Below, in pieces: positions 13,186 to 27,200 of a DNA stretch of 64,000 nt (position 1 is the stretch's first letter; the number at the start of each line of letters is the position of its first letter). Both the position numbers and the translations under genes were made by a program. The stretch is from Certhia americana (Eukaryota > Chordata > Aves > Passeriformes > Certhiidae), in the NCBI GenBank assembly GCA_018697195.1, contig CM031878.1:70789072-70853071 (forward strand), in the 5' to 3' direction. The notes below the pieces were generated by a model that was given only the letters and a program-made list of their open reading frames with translations, ran no database searches and was not told the origin of the DNA.

Positions 13186-15290
13186 GTATAGAATTTTGTT
13201 AGTATAGGCATCTGCATCCTGGCCTTGCTACTTTAAAATCAAGGACAGCTAAAGGTTGGTAAGAGACAAGCCCTGCTGTGGACCTGCATGCTGGAACCCT
13301 AGTGCAGGCAAAGGAAGGGAGAATTAAAGTTAGTATGAAAGCCTCTTGCCAGAGGGTAACTTGAGCCTGTAGTATGGATGGAACTGATCTGAGGAAGTCT
13401 CATGAGGTGTCAAAATTGTCCTAGGGGCTGTGAGGCTACACAAAAGGCCTAATCCTGATCTTCAGCAAGAGGTTCTATAACAGAGGTGACCTTCAGGAAA
13501 AAAGCAGCAGGTAGGAGCAGGCAGAGCGTATTACAATTTAGAGTCACACAGGAAATCAGAAGGAAGGTAAGAAATAGTGCTCATCCTTTCCCTCATGGCA
13601 TCAGTGCAACAGATTACAAAAGCTTGCAAGTATTACCATATTAAAAGGGCCTCCTTGGTCTTGGAAATTTCAGTTCTTAGGAATCTGTTACAGCCTATTC
13701 AAGTAGTTTAATGCCACTATAGTGTCTCTCTAGTTTTGGTTGCAGTTACTAAAATGCTTAGTAATATACTTATCCAAAAATACTTACCCAAGCATTGTGG
13801 GTGAGCACAACACAAGCTAACAGCTGTCCCAGATATGTCCCCTCCCAGCTTCCTGTGCACTCCCAGCCTGCTTGGAGTGGAGTGTTGTCAGAAAAGGCTT
13901 TGCTTGACACTGCAATACCTGAAATGGGGTGCTATCTATCCTGGTTGGTTACAAATCCAAAATACGTGCTGCTGTGAAGAAAATTAAATCTGTCCCAACC
14001 AATTCCAAGGGAATAGTAAGAGAGATAGTAGGATGAGGGAAGATGATGTGATAGGATAGTAACTCAGTAAGATGTTGCATTGCACATGAAATCATTATTT
14101 TAAATTCATTATTTCATAAGTATGTATGGTGAAAGGCTTCCTGCTAGATCTCACTTAAGTTTCCAAGGAGGCAGATAACAAAGAGAGGGCTTGGGCAAAA
14201 AGAAATTGGTAGTTTGCAGAGCAACTTAGAAAAGATGCTGCCCAAAAGCTGTAAGAAAAACAAGCGTAATTAAGGTTGTAAAAGAAGAAGGCACTAAACA
14301 GGTCATTTTACATTCTAAGAATAAAAGTGTGATAGAATTGAGAAGTAATATATTGGGTTAAGTGAGAGGGAGAGAGACAGAGGGAGAGAAAATGTCCATT
14401 GCAAACCCATGTCTTTTTTGGCTAAAGACAAAAGCAGTGAGCTTTAAACTGCTAAAATATGTGCGTATTATCTGACAGTTAGTGGTTGATCTAATTTTTC
14501 TTTTCTGACAACCATGTATATAAAGGCAGCATAATGGGGAAGCACTAGTAAAGATGAAAAGAAAATTAATGGATTTAAATGTGAGAAAAGGGAAAACTTG
14601 CTGTTTCTTAGAAAGTACTACATATGTTAGCAGCATTTGTGTAATATAGGAAATACTGCACCATGTTGTGCACTTTCTGATGCAAAACAGTAATAAGGCT
14701 GCTGATGTGTAGTGATAACAGGTGAGTTTTCCAGTCTCCCTTTTCCCCTAGCTCCCTTTTACCTGTGCTACCTATTAGATAAATGACAGGCTGAAAGGAG
14801 AGGAGGGCTGAATTCCTTCAGGGTGTATGTCATGAAATTTCAGCGTCAAGACTGGGATTCCCAAATGATGTTTCCTTTTAAGAAAACTTCTCTCTTGCCC
14901 ACCAAAAGAATGAGTAACATTCCAGAGTCATTAAGTTTGCTTGTCATCCATGTTTTTCAAGTTTTTAGATACTACAATTTTTAAGAGTATAGGGGACACA
15001 AAGCATCTTGATCAAAATTGGGAGTGAAAATAATACTTTGCTTCATGCTTCAGAGTTGTATTTATAAATACTTCTCTGAGTTTGAATGTAATGGTGTCTA
15101 TCATCCACTTACTGTGGACTGCTGTGATAGTCATACCTGTTCATAGGAGGACACACTTCTGGAATTTCAAATGTCTCTCCTTGTTCTTCTGACTCATCAC
15201 TCCTTCCTCACCATTTTTTAGCCAAATAATTCCAAATATAAGTTTGAATATGTTGGGAAGGCTGGAATTGTTAATGGAGATGACAAGGGT
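13186..15290. other. intergenic, nothing recognised
   Basis: No exon, RNA gene or repeat family is recognised in this stretch. The short open frames here lack splice context and homology. Confidence 0.5.
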
Positions 15291-15296
15291 TTTAAG

Positions 15297-15341
15297 TGAG
15301 TTTTCAAAATGAAAAACTCAAAATGAGTTTTCAAAATGAAA
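15297..15341. repeat. short direct repeat, 18-bp copies 27 bp apart
   Basis: The 18-mer beginning TGAGTTTTCAAAATG occurs at 15297-15314 and again at 15324-15341. The intervening AAAAACTC can pair with GAGTTTT, giving a small hairpin. It sits about 60 bp left of the LTR candidate. Confidence 0.7.
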
Positions 15342-15399
15342 CTTAAAATGAGTTTCATTCAGTTTCTTCCAAGCTGATCCTTTAACAATGTTCTATCTT

Positions 15400-15802
15400 T
15401 GTTACCAAAACTTTGATAAAATAAAGAACTCTTTAACACAAGTATAGTATTAAGAACAGGCATTCTTTATTTGAGCATATGCACAGGGGTATAGCTCCTC
15501 CAAGATCCATGCGTGCTGAGTACAGGAATGTTTCTGTTTTTATACTGTATTTTACACACATTGATTATCCCAGCATAAACATACACATTATAATCACTTT
15601 CCCAAAAGCATTCAGATATATCCCCTCCCCTTTACACATGCATTCTTCTGTCCTGGGGTTCTCTGGTGGTTCCTGGTTACCACAGACCCCACTGTTCCAG
15701 GTGACCTGGCTGAGTTGGCAGGGCACTGGGACTGGTAAGCTTCCAGTTCTCCTTGCACAATGGGCATTGTGCAATTCTATAGGCCAGTGGTTTTAGAGAA
15801 CA
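15400..15802 (-). mobile_element. probable solo endogenous-retrovirus LTR, minus orientation
   Basis: Read on the minus strand, the segment has the signal order of a retroviral LTR. A TATAAAA box (complement of 15537-15543) is followed about 70 nt downstream by AATAAA (complement of 15466-15471), then a T-rich U5-like segment containing AAGAGTTCTTTATT. Possible TGT and ACA termini on this strand give the boundaries stated, but flanking 5-bp duplications do not match there, so the ends are uncertain by tens of bases. No gag, pol or env coding sequence lies next to it, which fits a solo LTR. The family is not identified. Confidence 0.5.
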
Positions 15803-16388
15803 AGCATTGTGTTAGCTCACCAGGTGTAGGCAATTTATCATCAGGTAACATCTCCATTAGCTGGAGATACCTGGTGTGTTAGCAAGGAGCCTGGATTCTT
15901 TAGAAGGGCTGGGGAAATTGCAGTCTCCAGTGCACAGCTTGTATGAGAGAGCTGAGAATGTGCTGCTGTAGCTTCAGGCTTCAGGCTCACCCCAGGGTGG
16001 ATGGCAAAAGCAGAGCTGTGTCTAGACAGCAGCGGGGAGGCTGAGAGCAGGGTGTTTCAAGTTAGGGGAAACAATGAAGAAAATAGAGAGAGTCCCTTGC
16101 CAGAAGACATGCTAGTGGCTTTTCACTTACTTAGTCTTTTTGTTACATGTAAATACTGTGCCAAAGGTTTGGGAGTTCCGGTAACATTTAATGGCCAAAG
16201 ACCTGTTTAGCGCTCAGGGTTTCAGCACAGGGCCAGTACAAATATATTAGATTTTTTTCAGTCCCCAGGTTAATTATTATACCATATGGTTTCTTTGCTG
16301 TAGCAAAATTGTTTTTTTTTCCCCTCCATAGCTTCTGAGATTCAGTTTAAAAAAAAGTCTCACTTGGAGTTTGTGTAGAGATAAGATT

Positions 16389-16430
16389 ATGATCATCATT
16401 GTCATCATTATCATTATTACTCTTCTTATT
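16389..16430. repeat. imperfect ATC/ATT trinucleotide repeat
   Basis: Run of ATC and ATT triplets with a few interruptions. Confidence 0.7.
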
Positions 16431-17169
16431 GATTTAGCAGTTGGGACGTTTGGGGAGGCAGTTTGAGTGAGTGTTGGTTTATATGTGATCTGGTGGACAG
16501 CTCAGGTTCAGAGCTGTATGTGAGAAGACCTTCTAATTCACTTGGTTACAGCACACATGGGAGCTGCAGACCCCTCACTTTAGCTGGAGAGGAAACTGCA
16601 GCTCCAGTGTTTCTGTGTGAGAGACCTTGCTTGACGTCAGGCAAGAGTGGTTTTTGACAAAATCCATTAATTTAATGGATTTGAATGGAAGAAATAGAAA
16701 ACTTGGGGATGCGAGTAGAAACTGAAAAAGGGGAGTTTCTTAGTAGGAAGAGGAAAGTTGAACACTTTGGGAAAAGTTTGTGAAAAGCGATTTGCGGGAA
16801 AAGTCATGGGAAGGAGGACATGCACCCAAAACCCATAAGTAGAAATTCCTGATGGGAAAAAAAACAGAAAGATGACTCACAAATGTACGAGAGGAGGCTG
16901 GGAATCAAGATGCTACTGAAAAACTTTGGGATAAGGTGAAGTTTGTTAGAGGACTGCCAGATGAGAAAATCAGGAGGAGCTGTAGCTTTGCTGCAGAGCC
17001 ATTTGACTGGATGAACAACAGTATGCATCCCATCAAGCCCCTGGGGAGAAATATGGGTGAAGTTCTCTCTCGAGATGGCTCTGAAATGTTTTCTCCGGGT
17101 GGACAGACTTTTCCATCATAAATGAAATCTTTATGCCAAACTCACATTGATTCTATTTTGTGAACACAG

Positions 17170-17187
17170 TTATATATATATATATAT
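17170..17187. repeat. TA dinucleotide repeat
   Basis: Nine uninterrupted TA units, followed by further AT-only sequence to about 17250. Confidence 0.85.
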
Positions 17188-18067
17188 TACATATTATTAG
17201 TAGTATTATCATCATATAATATAACATGTATGTATTTATATATTTATAAAAGCAGTTTTATTCATGGTAGCGAATTTGCATGGGTTATGCTACCATATTT
17301 GCCAAAGTATGCAGGTCCAAATGAGAGCTGTACAGCTGCTTAGCCTCAGAGTGAACACATTAAAGTTGTGTTGCTTTTATTAGTGTATTATTTTGTAAAA
17401 ACTTAGAATTAAATTAAAACTTAGAACTGCATGTCACTTTCTGGTTATGGAATTGTTTGGGTGAAGGGACTGGAAGAGAAAGCAATGTGAATCAAGGCAG
17501 GGCTCTCTAGGAGTTATTGCTGCTGCTTATGGAGGAAAATGGGATCTGATATATACTGGAAATCCATTAACATGGCATTTCAAAGTTGTGTAGGAGTTAT
17601 TTCTAAGAGTGCAGGACAGGGCTTAAGGGGGAGATGAGATAGGTAGGCAGTTAGAGAGATACAAAGGTAAAAGTACAGTAATTTATTATTCTACTGCTTT
17701 TTGGAACTCCTTTTATAACTGAAAAGTACTTTCAAAAGTGAAAAGTACTTTGTCCAAGATAAATAAATCATTGCCTGACTTACGTGGCAGTTTTGTCAAG
17801 ATGACTCTGCAGTGCACACAGTGACCAACGAAAAACCCACAACTGTCATAATTAAACTTAATTTATCATTTCTCTGCAGTTTAAAACAACAAACCTTCTC
17901 CCACAAAAAAAAAAAATAAAATTCTATTTTAGAATTCTCCTTTCTCTGTTTTCTATTGAACAGAATTGTACAAAAATAAAGCAATTAGAAAACTGGAGTT
18001 GCAGTTGTCTAAGGTTCACTTCCAGTCTGAAAAATCACATGCTCCTAATTACGAAGTAATAGGGTAC

Positions 18068-18093
18068 AAAAAAAAAAAAAAAAAAAAAAAAAA
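18068..18093. repeat. poly(A) run of 26
   Basis: Uninterrupted A26. The sequence to its left is not recognised as a processed retrocopy, so it is listed as a simple repeat only. Confidence 0.9.
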
Positions 18094-21000
18094 TCCATGA
18101 AAGGTTGTGAAGACCAATATATTTAAATTGCTGGATTTTGTGTTTTGAAATTTGGGTTGTGTTTGAATATGTTCTTGTCTGCCCCTTTGAGTATGCGAAT
18201 GACCTTGAAAAGTAGATTTTTATATGTTTCTGAGTTTGAGGTAGTGTGAGGAGATGTGACTGGGATGTTTTCAGATGTGACTTGTTGACCTCTACCACAC
18301 TCAAGCAGTCCTACTATTTGTCACAACAAGCAACAAGGCTGTGTTACTTCCTTATGCAGAGCTAAGTAGTGACAGCATGAACTTCCTCACATAAAGGAGA
18401 TTGAGGATTGTGACCTAAACTGTTTCAGCTGTGATGATTAACTAGTGCTGCTAGGAAATCAGCTGTGCTCGGGAAAGGCAGAAAGACAGGCACACTGTTC
18501 TTTGAAGAGGTTGTAGAACTTCAGGCACAAAACTACCCTATTAACTAACCCTATTGTGACTTACTGGTGTAATTAGAAACACACCATGTTTATTTGTATC
18601 CCTAAAACTAATCAGCTAAACTTACTCCTCCTCTAGGAATATTGAGATCCAGCTCATGTTTCAGTGGATCACAAACAGAGGCTAGAATTTTTGTGCTCAG
18701 CATCATTGTTTATTTAGAAATGTCACAATTCTCTACCACATAGCAATTCCCAAATGCACTTGTAAATCAATAACGAGCAGCTTGTTTATCTGGGGGGAGA
18801 GGCATCAATTCAGCAGATTACAAATTTTTGCAAAATTAGAGTTTTGTAGAAGGTGCTTGGTTGCAACCACGGCTGTTAAGGAGTGAATCTGAGCTGACTG
18901 GAGTTTTTAATTACAGTTTACACTGCATGCAATTTTTGCTTAAAATCAAAGCAACTACCAAAGCAGCACTGGTGTATGGACAGCTAAAGCCCTGAAGTCA
19001 AACAGTAGTTCCAAATTAACAAAACATTATTATCTACTCTGAACTTCTCACTCCCAGTTTTTTTTTGCAGGAAATATTGAAAAATCTTGGGTTTCTCCCT
19101 AAATGGCATTTCCAAAGTCAGATAAGTTTCCAAGCACTCCTCCTAACCCCTTCTAAACTGTAGTTGTCTTAAGACACCATTTTCCTTACTAGTTAAACTT
19201 GAAAAATACCAGTCAAGCCCTATTCACTAAAGATTAATTACATTATTTATTTTTATCAGACATTTCCCTGGTGAAACACAAGTGTGGGAATTAAAGTAAA
19301 ATGCAGCATCATTAAGACCTAGATTGTGAGGAGGTTAGTGGAGTTCATCAAGAAACTCAAAGGTAGCCACGTTGAATCAGACTTGTGTAAGAAAGTTATG
19401 TATGATAAGCAGCTTTTCACTATTGGATCCTAATGATACTAAAGTTTACTTCAGGCCCATAGGGTTTTTTTCCCCCCTTTTATGTCAGCATTTAGAAAAC
19501 AAAGGTGTGTTTTTAGTTTTCACTTTTCAGAATTGATTCCTGGTTTTGTGATTGTGACTGATTATGTTGAGCACATTGTATAAATGTTATATAAATATGT
19601 GATTTTGAAATGCAATACATTACAGTGCTTGCTGTAGTGTAATATGACTACATAAAAACAGTTTGTTCCCCCAAGATCCAAACAAACAAAATATGTTCTG
19701 TATTTACTTCAAGGGTTCAACCACAAGAAACTTGACTTTATTTGCATAGTTTTTTTTGGTTTGAAAACATGCAATATTCAACACATTCATCTATTTTTTA
19801 TCAAAACCATTATAAAAGATGATTTTTTTTCAGTATGTGACATCTCAAGCTAATAGAAGATGGGCAATAGAAAAAAAATCTAATACTTTCAGAAGGTAGA
19901 AAAAATTCTTCTTTTCAGGTAGCAGTTAATGTTATACAGGAGAAATATGCTGTGTTTGCAGTTACCATTGTTTGTTTATATGAAACATTATATCTTTATG
20001 TAACTCTTCATTGTCCTCCTATTTAATTTAAGTTATGAAGGTTTTAGGGAGAGATTAAAAGCCAGGCTTATTCCATCTGGAGTTTTTCTTCCTTAGTCTT
20101 AAACACTAGGAAACAGGATCAGGAAATCCAGAGCTCTGACTGTAGAGAATGTGTTTTTCAAAAAAAGTCACGCTAGTTTTAACAGAGTTGAACTTTTCAT
20201 TTGGGACTCCACTCAGAATTAGTGGAAACAATTAGTGTGTATAGCTGCACACTGGGAAAGAAACCAAAAAACCTACAATTTACATTTCTGAGACCAAGCA
20301 GTACGGATCAAACCAGCTTCCTTGACGCCCTTGCATACCTCTGTGCATAGAACTGTGACAAGAACAATGGAAACTGAAGCTAGTTCTTGCTTTGAAGACA
20401 GGGTAGCTTTATTTAACTGAGTATTTTTAATGGAACTAAGGGGTTAAGTGAGTTTCATAACTGGTCTTGAAAGCAGGATGAGGGGCTGAACCTTGTGATC
20501 AAATTTGCCAGTGTTGCCCCATGCATTTTTGTATTCCTGTGTTCTTCTGGGATCTCTGTAATTCTGTAAGCCTCTTTGATATTACAGTTTGCACAAACTC
20601 CTCTAAAGAGTGCAAAAATTAGCAAGGACTGGCAAAGAGTGATCTAAACAAGTCTGTCTCTCCAGGGTCAACCTCAATGACAAGTTCAGCATCATTTTGA
20701 AACCACATACCATATCAAACCACAAAATCCTAACATTCCTAAATGCTTTACAGTATGGCTGTGTGTGCAAAAAGGCATTAGAACACCTAACTACTACTGT
20801 CCCAAGCCAAGACTCATGAAATAATTTTGGACCTCTGTTTATGGTGTTCTTTTTTTCTAGTTAGCAATTTGTTTACAAACAGAAAATTTCTTAGAGTAGC
20901 AATCTAAATTGAAGTTCTTTCTTCACACAGATAAAAATCCCTGCCTGTAAACTGCCCAGCTGTAAATGAATGAACTCATAGTAGGCTCTTTCTTAAGGTA

Positions 21001-23640
21001 AAGAATTGCAGCTCTCTACCTGCTTTTTTTGGATTGTCTTCCAGATTTCAGAAAAATCTAGTCAAACAAGATTTAAAACAATAAAAGGGCATTCTGCCAC
21101 CTGGATTTCATGGCCAACTTCTTCTCCAGTGGATTTGGAGAGCTAGGCTTCTGCAAGTCTATCCACCCAGGCAACACAATGTATGGAAAGATAATCACTA
21201 GGGATGCTGAAAAAAGAAACAAGGATTAAGTGTTTAAAAAAAGCATGATGGTGAGTGTCTGGGTGGATGTGTCTTCCTGAGCCAACCACGAAGTCTGTTT
21301 AACCTTATTAACCACTCAGCGGAAAGGTGCCAACATCTATGACACCAAAACAGGTGATTCCTGAAGGTTCTGCATGCTCTGAAGCTCCTACTGACCTGAG
21401 GCTTTTTAGGCTTCACTAAGCATCCTGACTTGGGGTTTGGTCCTTTGCCAAGCTGACTGACTGCTGATGAAAGCAAACTGAACAAATTGGTTGGAGTGTC
21501 ATATGAGTATATTATATTTTGAGAAGGGTAAAGGTGTACTAATATTTCTAGCCTTAAGTTAATATGAGTAAATCCAAAACAAATTATTCCAGTTGAAAAA
21601 GGAATGCAGACCAGGTGCATGATATTCTCTGTTTTCCAGTTAAATAGAAGTAGGCAAATGTCTGCAAAAGCAAGAATAATCTCTCTGGGATTTTTTAGGA
21701 GTGGGAAGACAGATACATGTTGCAATGTTGGGACTTTTTTTCAGCTGAAACATTCCTTATTTGGATTTTTAAAATCTATTTTCCCCCTACTTTCCACACA
21801 GCAGACATGTATTGTTTCCTGGAACTGAAATATCACCCATTCTTGTCCAGACAGCTTTAGCCAAGCATTACTTTCAAGCAGCAATATCCCATGACAATTT
21901 AATCTCAAGAAAAAGAGAACCTGTATTAGAAGGCAGTACCTAAAAGATCAGAAATTGCTATTAGAGTATCAGTGTTCCATGTGCTTGCTGAGACACAGTA
22001 AGTAAACCAGAAAGAAAAAAAAAAGGCTATTCCATGAACAGCAGAGCTAGTGAAGCCTGATTTCCTCCAAAACCATTCACTCTGTCACCCAGTTTCCCTT
22101 CCAGCATCCCAGGAGATGTGTGTCTCAGTAACTTGAGATCTTGCCATGCTCACAGTGTTTCCAGTTCACCACTTAACTCTATATTCTTGTCTCTTTTCCC
22201 ACCCCCTGTGTTTCTGAGGTGAGGGGACAAGCACTGGGTACAGTTAAGAACAAGCTAAGGAGCCAGGCAGTGCCAGGTGCCATGGGGACAGCCAGAACAC
22301 GTGGGATGGATGGCCTGCCACACCATGCCAAAGGGAATGGTGTATAGCAGTTCCCTCAGCAAGAATACTGGATTTCATTTTCTGTAGATACAGAACATCT
22401 GGGTAACTAAATGTCTTTGAGGTGTCTGGTTTTGTCACACAGGCTGAAATGATCAACGGATTCAAAGGTGAGAAGGAGAAACTGAAAGAGTTTCTTCCTT
22501 AGATACACTGATAATACTAGTGTATTTGCCATTTAGCATTGGTAGGCATAACTTTAGCTATTTGAGGCATCTGGATGGCATGTAATGATTGTAGTATGGA
22601 AACTCAGATATATAAATAAACAATTTGTAATCTGCTACAGTTGAGTAATTCAGTGGGTATGAAGTTTAGCATAAAAACCAACTGGCTGCCCTCTCATGTT
22701 TTACATCTGGAGGGTTCCTCTATAAATTAGTAAAGGGATGCAGTGTCTGCTCTTATTTACTTATTCTTAATTATGTGATGCATAAAGAACAAAAGTTGAG
22801 CTCTACAGATTCTCTTCTTGAAGTTTTTGCTGTTTTTAGTAGAGCAACCAGATCTATCTGACTTACCAAAAGACATATTTAGAATTGGATAAATGTATTA
22901 AGGGTTTGGAAAGTTTTATTTGTTTTCTTCTTCCAGCCATGCCAACTGTGTTGTAACAGATAAACACAGGTATATGAAGTAATGTTTAAAAAAAAAATTC
23001 TGATACGTTGTGTTTATGGGAGTTACAATGTCATAAGCACATTGACTATGTTATTAACATGAGACCATCTGCTGCTCATGGAAAAGGGTGCTTTAACCCT
23101 TACATGAATACTAATCCAGCTTCTTTTATGAATTTATTTCCTTCTATTATATGTAATTTTTCTTTCACTATGGTTCCTCACATAAGGCAGGGGTTTATTT
23201 TAAGTCCTTTCCAATATTTCTTACTAGGATTTAAAACTTGACTCATTAATTTTATATAATCCACATCACTGTAAGTGCTGTAACTTGATTACAGAGGTCT
23301 TTTCATGTTGAGCACATCAGGATAGCTTTCTTCATGTGGCTAGGGCAATTGTATTAAAGTCTCAAGAACCAAGACTGCATGCTCCAGAAGGTGACTGCTT
23401 TAACTGGGTCTGAAACTATAAACTCTTCCATACAAGTAAATGCCATATAATGGAAACATAAAAATAACTGACTTGAAAGATTCAAAATTATATGTGCTTT
23501 TCTTGCAGCTCACAAATTAACTTTTACTAATTGCTGTTGCAAATGTTTCTGATTCAGTTGCTTCATTTTTTTTTGGATGACAAAACTACTTAATAGACAG
23601 CCCTTTGCTTTCAAAGAGATTAAAAATTCTGGCGCATTGA

Positions 23641-23660
23641 ATATCTATCTATCTATATAT
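23641..23660. repeat. short ATCT tetranucleotide repeat
   Basis: About three ATCT units followed by AT repeats. Confidence 0.7.
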
Positions 23661-23879
23661 TGTAAAGAGAATTAAGGATCTATCTGTTTCCTCTGAAATG
23701 CTTGATTGACTCTGATTGCCTACAGCAAAGTTTACTTTGTGCAGGTGAAAAATTCTAGTTTTTTTTTTTTTCTACTCTTCAACTCCCCTGTTTTATTCTT
23801 GAACAGAATACAAAAGGTCCATCTGTCTTTATCAAATGTACCATCCATTGTGTATGTCCATTGGGCCTTTTTAGTAGCC

Positions 23880-24250
23880 TGTGGTAGTTTGTAGTTTTAG
23901 TGGCCGATAGCTGTTGCTTCTATTCATTATTTCTCAGAAGTTTTAGTAGCCTTTAGTTATCGTTCTTGTTCATTATTACCTTGCCTTACCTGTCTGGAGA
24001 AGGGCTCTGGGTCACAAAATGCTCTTCAGAGCTGGATAGGCTGTATCAAACATGACATCACTCCTTTATAAAACCTCCCTCCAGGTCTTGTCATCCGTGC
24101 ACGAGGGATTGCAGATTGCTCACCAATCTGAGATCCTGTGCTGACTGCTTGTGCCAAAGTGTCTCCTGTCCTCCTTCTCCTGTCTTGGGTGGACTCAGCC
24201 TTAGCAACCCATTAAAAAGTGCGAGGTAAGACAGGCTGCAAGACAAAGCT
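23880..24250 (+). mobile_element. possible solo LTR, plus orientation (weak)
   Basis: The stretch begins TGTGGTAG, has a TATAAAA box at 24067-24073 and an ATTAAA poly(A)-type hexamer at 24211-24216, and is more GC-rich than its flanks. This is the order expected of an LTR, but neither termini nor target-site duplications can be fixed and no family is recognised. A chance arrangement is possible. Confidence 0.3.
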
Positions 24251-27200
24251 GAAGTGAGAAGGGGCTGCAGGAGATGAGTTGCAGAGACAGATGCAGCATA
24301 GAAAGTGTGAAAGTGTAATTCAAGACCACAACCTTGTGCTGCTTCTCAGTTTTTTATAGGACCTGGAGAATGCCAATACATCCTCAAACAGTATCTCTGC
24401 TTCTCCCTGACCTCTGAGCATAGAAGAGGGCTGCTGGCCAGTGAAACTGGTGGCGCCCTACAGCTGTATAACTTAGCTGTGTTTTGATGGGTTTGGTTTT
24501 ATTTGTTACTGAATAACAATAATGTAAATCTTGGTCTGTGCTTTCTCCCCAAGGCTCTCTATTCCCATGATTCCCTGTCTGTAAAGTCAAGATTGTGGTC
24601 ATACCCTCATTTGTCAAACCCAGATAAATTAACCCCAGGATCCCTGAACCCAAAGTGAACCTCATGTCTTTTCTGGTGTTGCAGCTGAATGAACCTGATG
24701 TTCACATCATCACACATCAGGTGTTTTATTGCACCAGTTTTCAGGTGTTTTCTAAATCTTCATCTGCCCTGTGCTGTCCATTGTAAACAACAATTTAGTA
24801 TGCAAAGAGTCAAATGACAGGCATTTTTGGATGCTCCTAGGCAGCATATACTGTATAATCTTTCTGAGAAGTTTGGGCATGCAGCCAGTTTATTTAAAGG
24901 CAACAAAGACTAGGGTAAAGGTTTCTCTATTAAACAGCCTAACATAGTAAATGCTAAAGTGGTAAAATGCTAAAATGAATAGGTCTGGGACCAAGTGTCT
25001 CCAAACATGTGGTAAAGGCATTGTGCCTCCGCCAGCTACTTTGTTTTTCTTACCATGTTCTGGCAAGGAGCCTGTGCCTCTTTCAGTATATCCTGTCTCT
25101 TGATCAAAAACAAAAGCTTGATATGGCCTTTATATTGTGCAGAAGCCTTCCCAACTATTCCATAAATCCTGTACATTTTTTCATGTGCAGATGGTTTGCA
25201 TTTTCCATTCTCTCTCTCATATCTGCATTGGATAAAGTTTTTTATCTTGCAGTGACTTAAATTGAAAAATAAGCACCCATTGATTGTACCATTATATTAT
25301 GTTTCTACATTTGAGAAAGAGTCTGAGGAGAACTCTTCTAAGTTTATTACCTTTGCCTTAGAAATCTCAAGATATTGTAATCCTCTTTGACATGAAGTGC
25401 TCATTGGAGCCTCTGTAAGAGTTAAGAATCAATAATTTATGTGGGATTCTTTCTGCACTTTCTAGTAAAAAACCTCAGAGGACAGTATTTTTTCTTGATT
25501 TTTCTGGGCTCAGAAGAAATTGTTATATTGATATGCTTCAGAAAAGATGATTTACTACCCTTCCCATTTGCTCATCCAAAAGTGCTTTCTTTGTTTCCAT
25601 GCTATAATGAGTGCCTTCTTCAGCCAGTGCTGCCAAGAAGAGGGTGTAGCCCCCATGCAAGTCATTAGTTTATTAATTCAGCAGTCTAAACACAAAGTTT
25701 AGACGGCAAAGTCATATCACTTGTAGTAATTTGGCTTTATCCCAGTATTCATGATAAGAAACAGTTTTGTTATGCTAACCCAGAGTTTGGTCTGGCTTGC
25801 CAGCCCTTGAAGATCTAGATTTTAACTGGGAAGAGTACCATGCTAGATTGTCGCTCAGAAAGTGATACTGCACAGGCACTGATGATCTTTACATGGAATT
25901 TAGAGGAGCAAATAATTCATTGAATATGAATGGAATGGGGACAATTATCACTTCATCATTGCTTCTCTTTTTCCACTCTCTGTATTTCTCTTCAAGGGAA
26001 TGGGGGAGGTTTATATTCTTTTCCTTTGCTCTCAGAGACCATAACATTGGCTCAGCGCAGGAGGAGGTGAACAGCTGCATGAAGGCAGGAATAAATAGTC
26101 AAGACTGAAGGAGGACAGGAAGTTTTAAAGCCAGTGCTGTCACTAGAGACGTGTAAGATGAAATTGCACCTTCCCCAGAGCTGAAGATATGTGAATGTAC
26201 CAGAACTCTCACTCTGTATGTGTGTATGTATCACATGCCCAGAAAGCACTGAGCTGCCTGCAGCAAGAAATCCAACTGGTGAAAAGTTCCAGCATCCCTA
26301 CATAATTTTCTTTTCACTTTAGTTGAAAGGTCTTCACTGAATTCTAAATGCTTCCCTTCAAATTTAGAGCTCTGTAGGTTGTTTTGTGCCTTTTTTAATA
26401 GCATATCTATTTTAAGTTGTCATTTTACTATGTGTCTGTTAAAATAGTTTTTTTAAAATTATAAGTACTGTAGATGTTTTAGTAATAAGTATATTAAACT
26501 TTATTCAGTAAATTAATTACAGAGGATAGGAAGTTGTAGTCATTATTTAATTGTTCGGCGTTTCATAACTGATGTTAAAAATGATACTATGACTGCATAA
26601 AATTAAGAAGTGAACAATTTAAAACACATTTCAAAATTACAACAACTAGGAAATTATACAGTCTGATACTTTTGAAGTGTTCTGCTTCACATTAACTCAG
26701 AAGTATCGTTTCAATATTTCACACCAAAATTAATGTTTCCTGTTTTTTTGCTCAAGATACTCACATTCTCTACCTCTGCCATGTAGCAAGACTTGCCGGG
26801 GTAGGTGTGGTAGCTAACAGCTGTATCTATGAACTTTTCTGTCTGCAGTGGGCAAGAGTAAAGCTAAGGATGCAGCCTTAAGCATGCCACCTCAGTTGTG
26901 AGAGGCTTTTGAAGAGTAAGTGTGGGTGAGATTTCTAGATATATGGGGGTTTAGGATGGCAGACAGGTGAAGGCAAGATGGAGGAACCACATGGCTTTTG
27001 GGTTTCTTCCTTCTTCTTCCTCATCTGCCTCCATGTTCTGCAGTGAGGTGGCACATTATGGTTGGTTTAGAATAGAGTGTAACTTTCTAACATGGATAAT
27101 AGATATTGGAGAAGTGCTGATTATGTGGATTGTAGTATAAATGCCTACACCACCCTGTGTGGGTAGGTTTTTGGGGAGAGTGCCTGATTGTGTCCTGCTG

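Larger units (their letters stand above)
15803..23879. other. intergenic, no gene supported
   Basis: AT-rich sequence with simple repeats: an ATC/ATT-rich patch at 16389-16430, TA repeats at 17170-17187, a 26-base A run at 18068-18093, and an ATCT patch at 23641-23660. A minus-strand open frame at 21234-21725 (163 codons) has no recognised domain or splice context. Nothing else supports a gene. Confidence 0.55.

Noticed and set aside
18035..18304. poly(A) run as the tail of a processed pseudogene
   Set aside because: No gene-like sequence precedes it on either strand, so a simple A run is the more economical reading.
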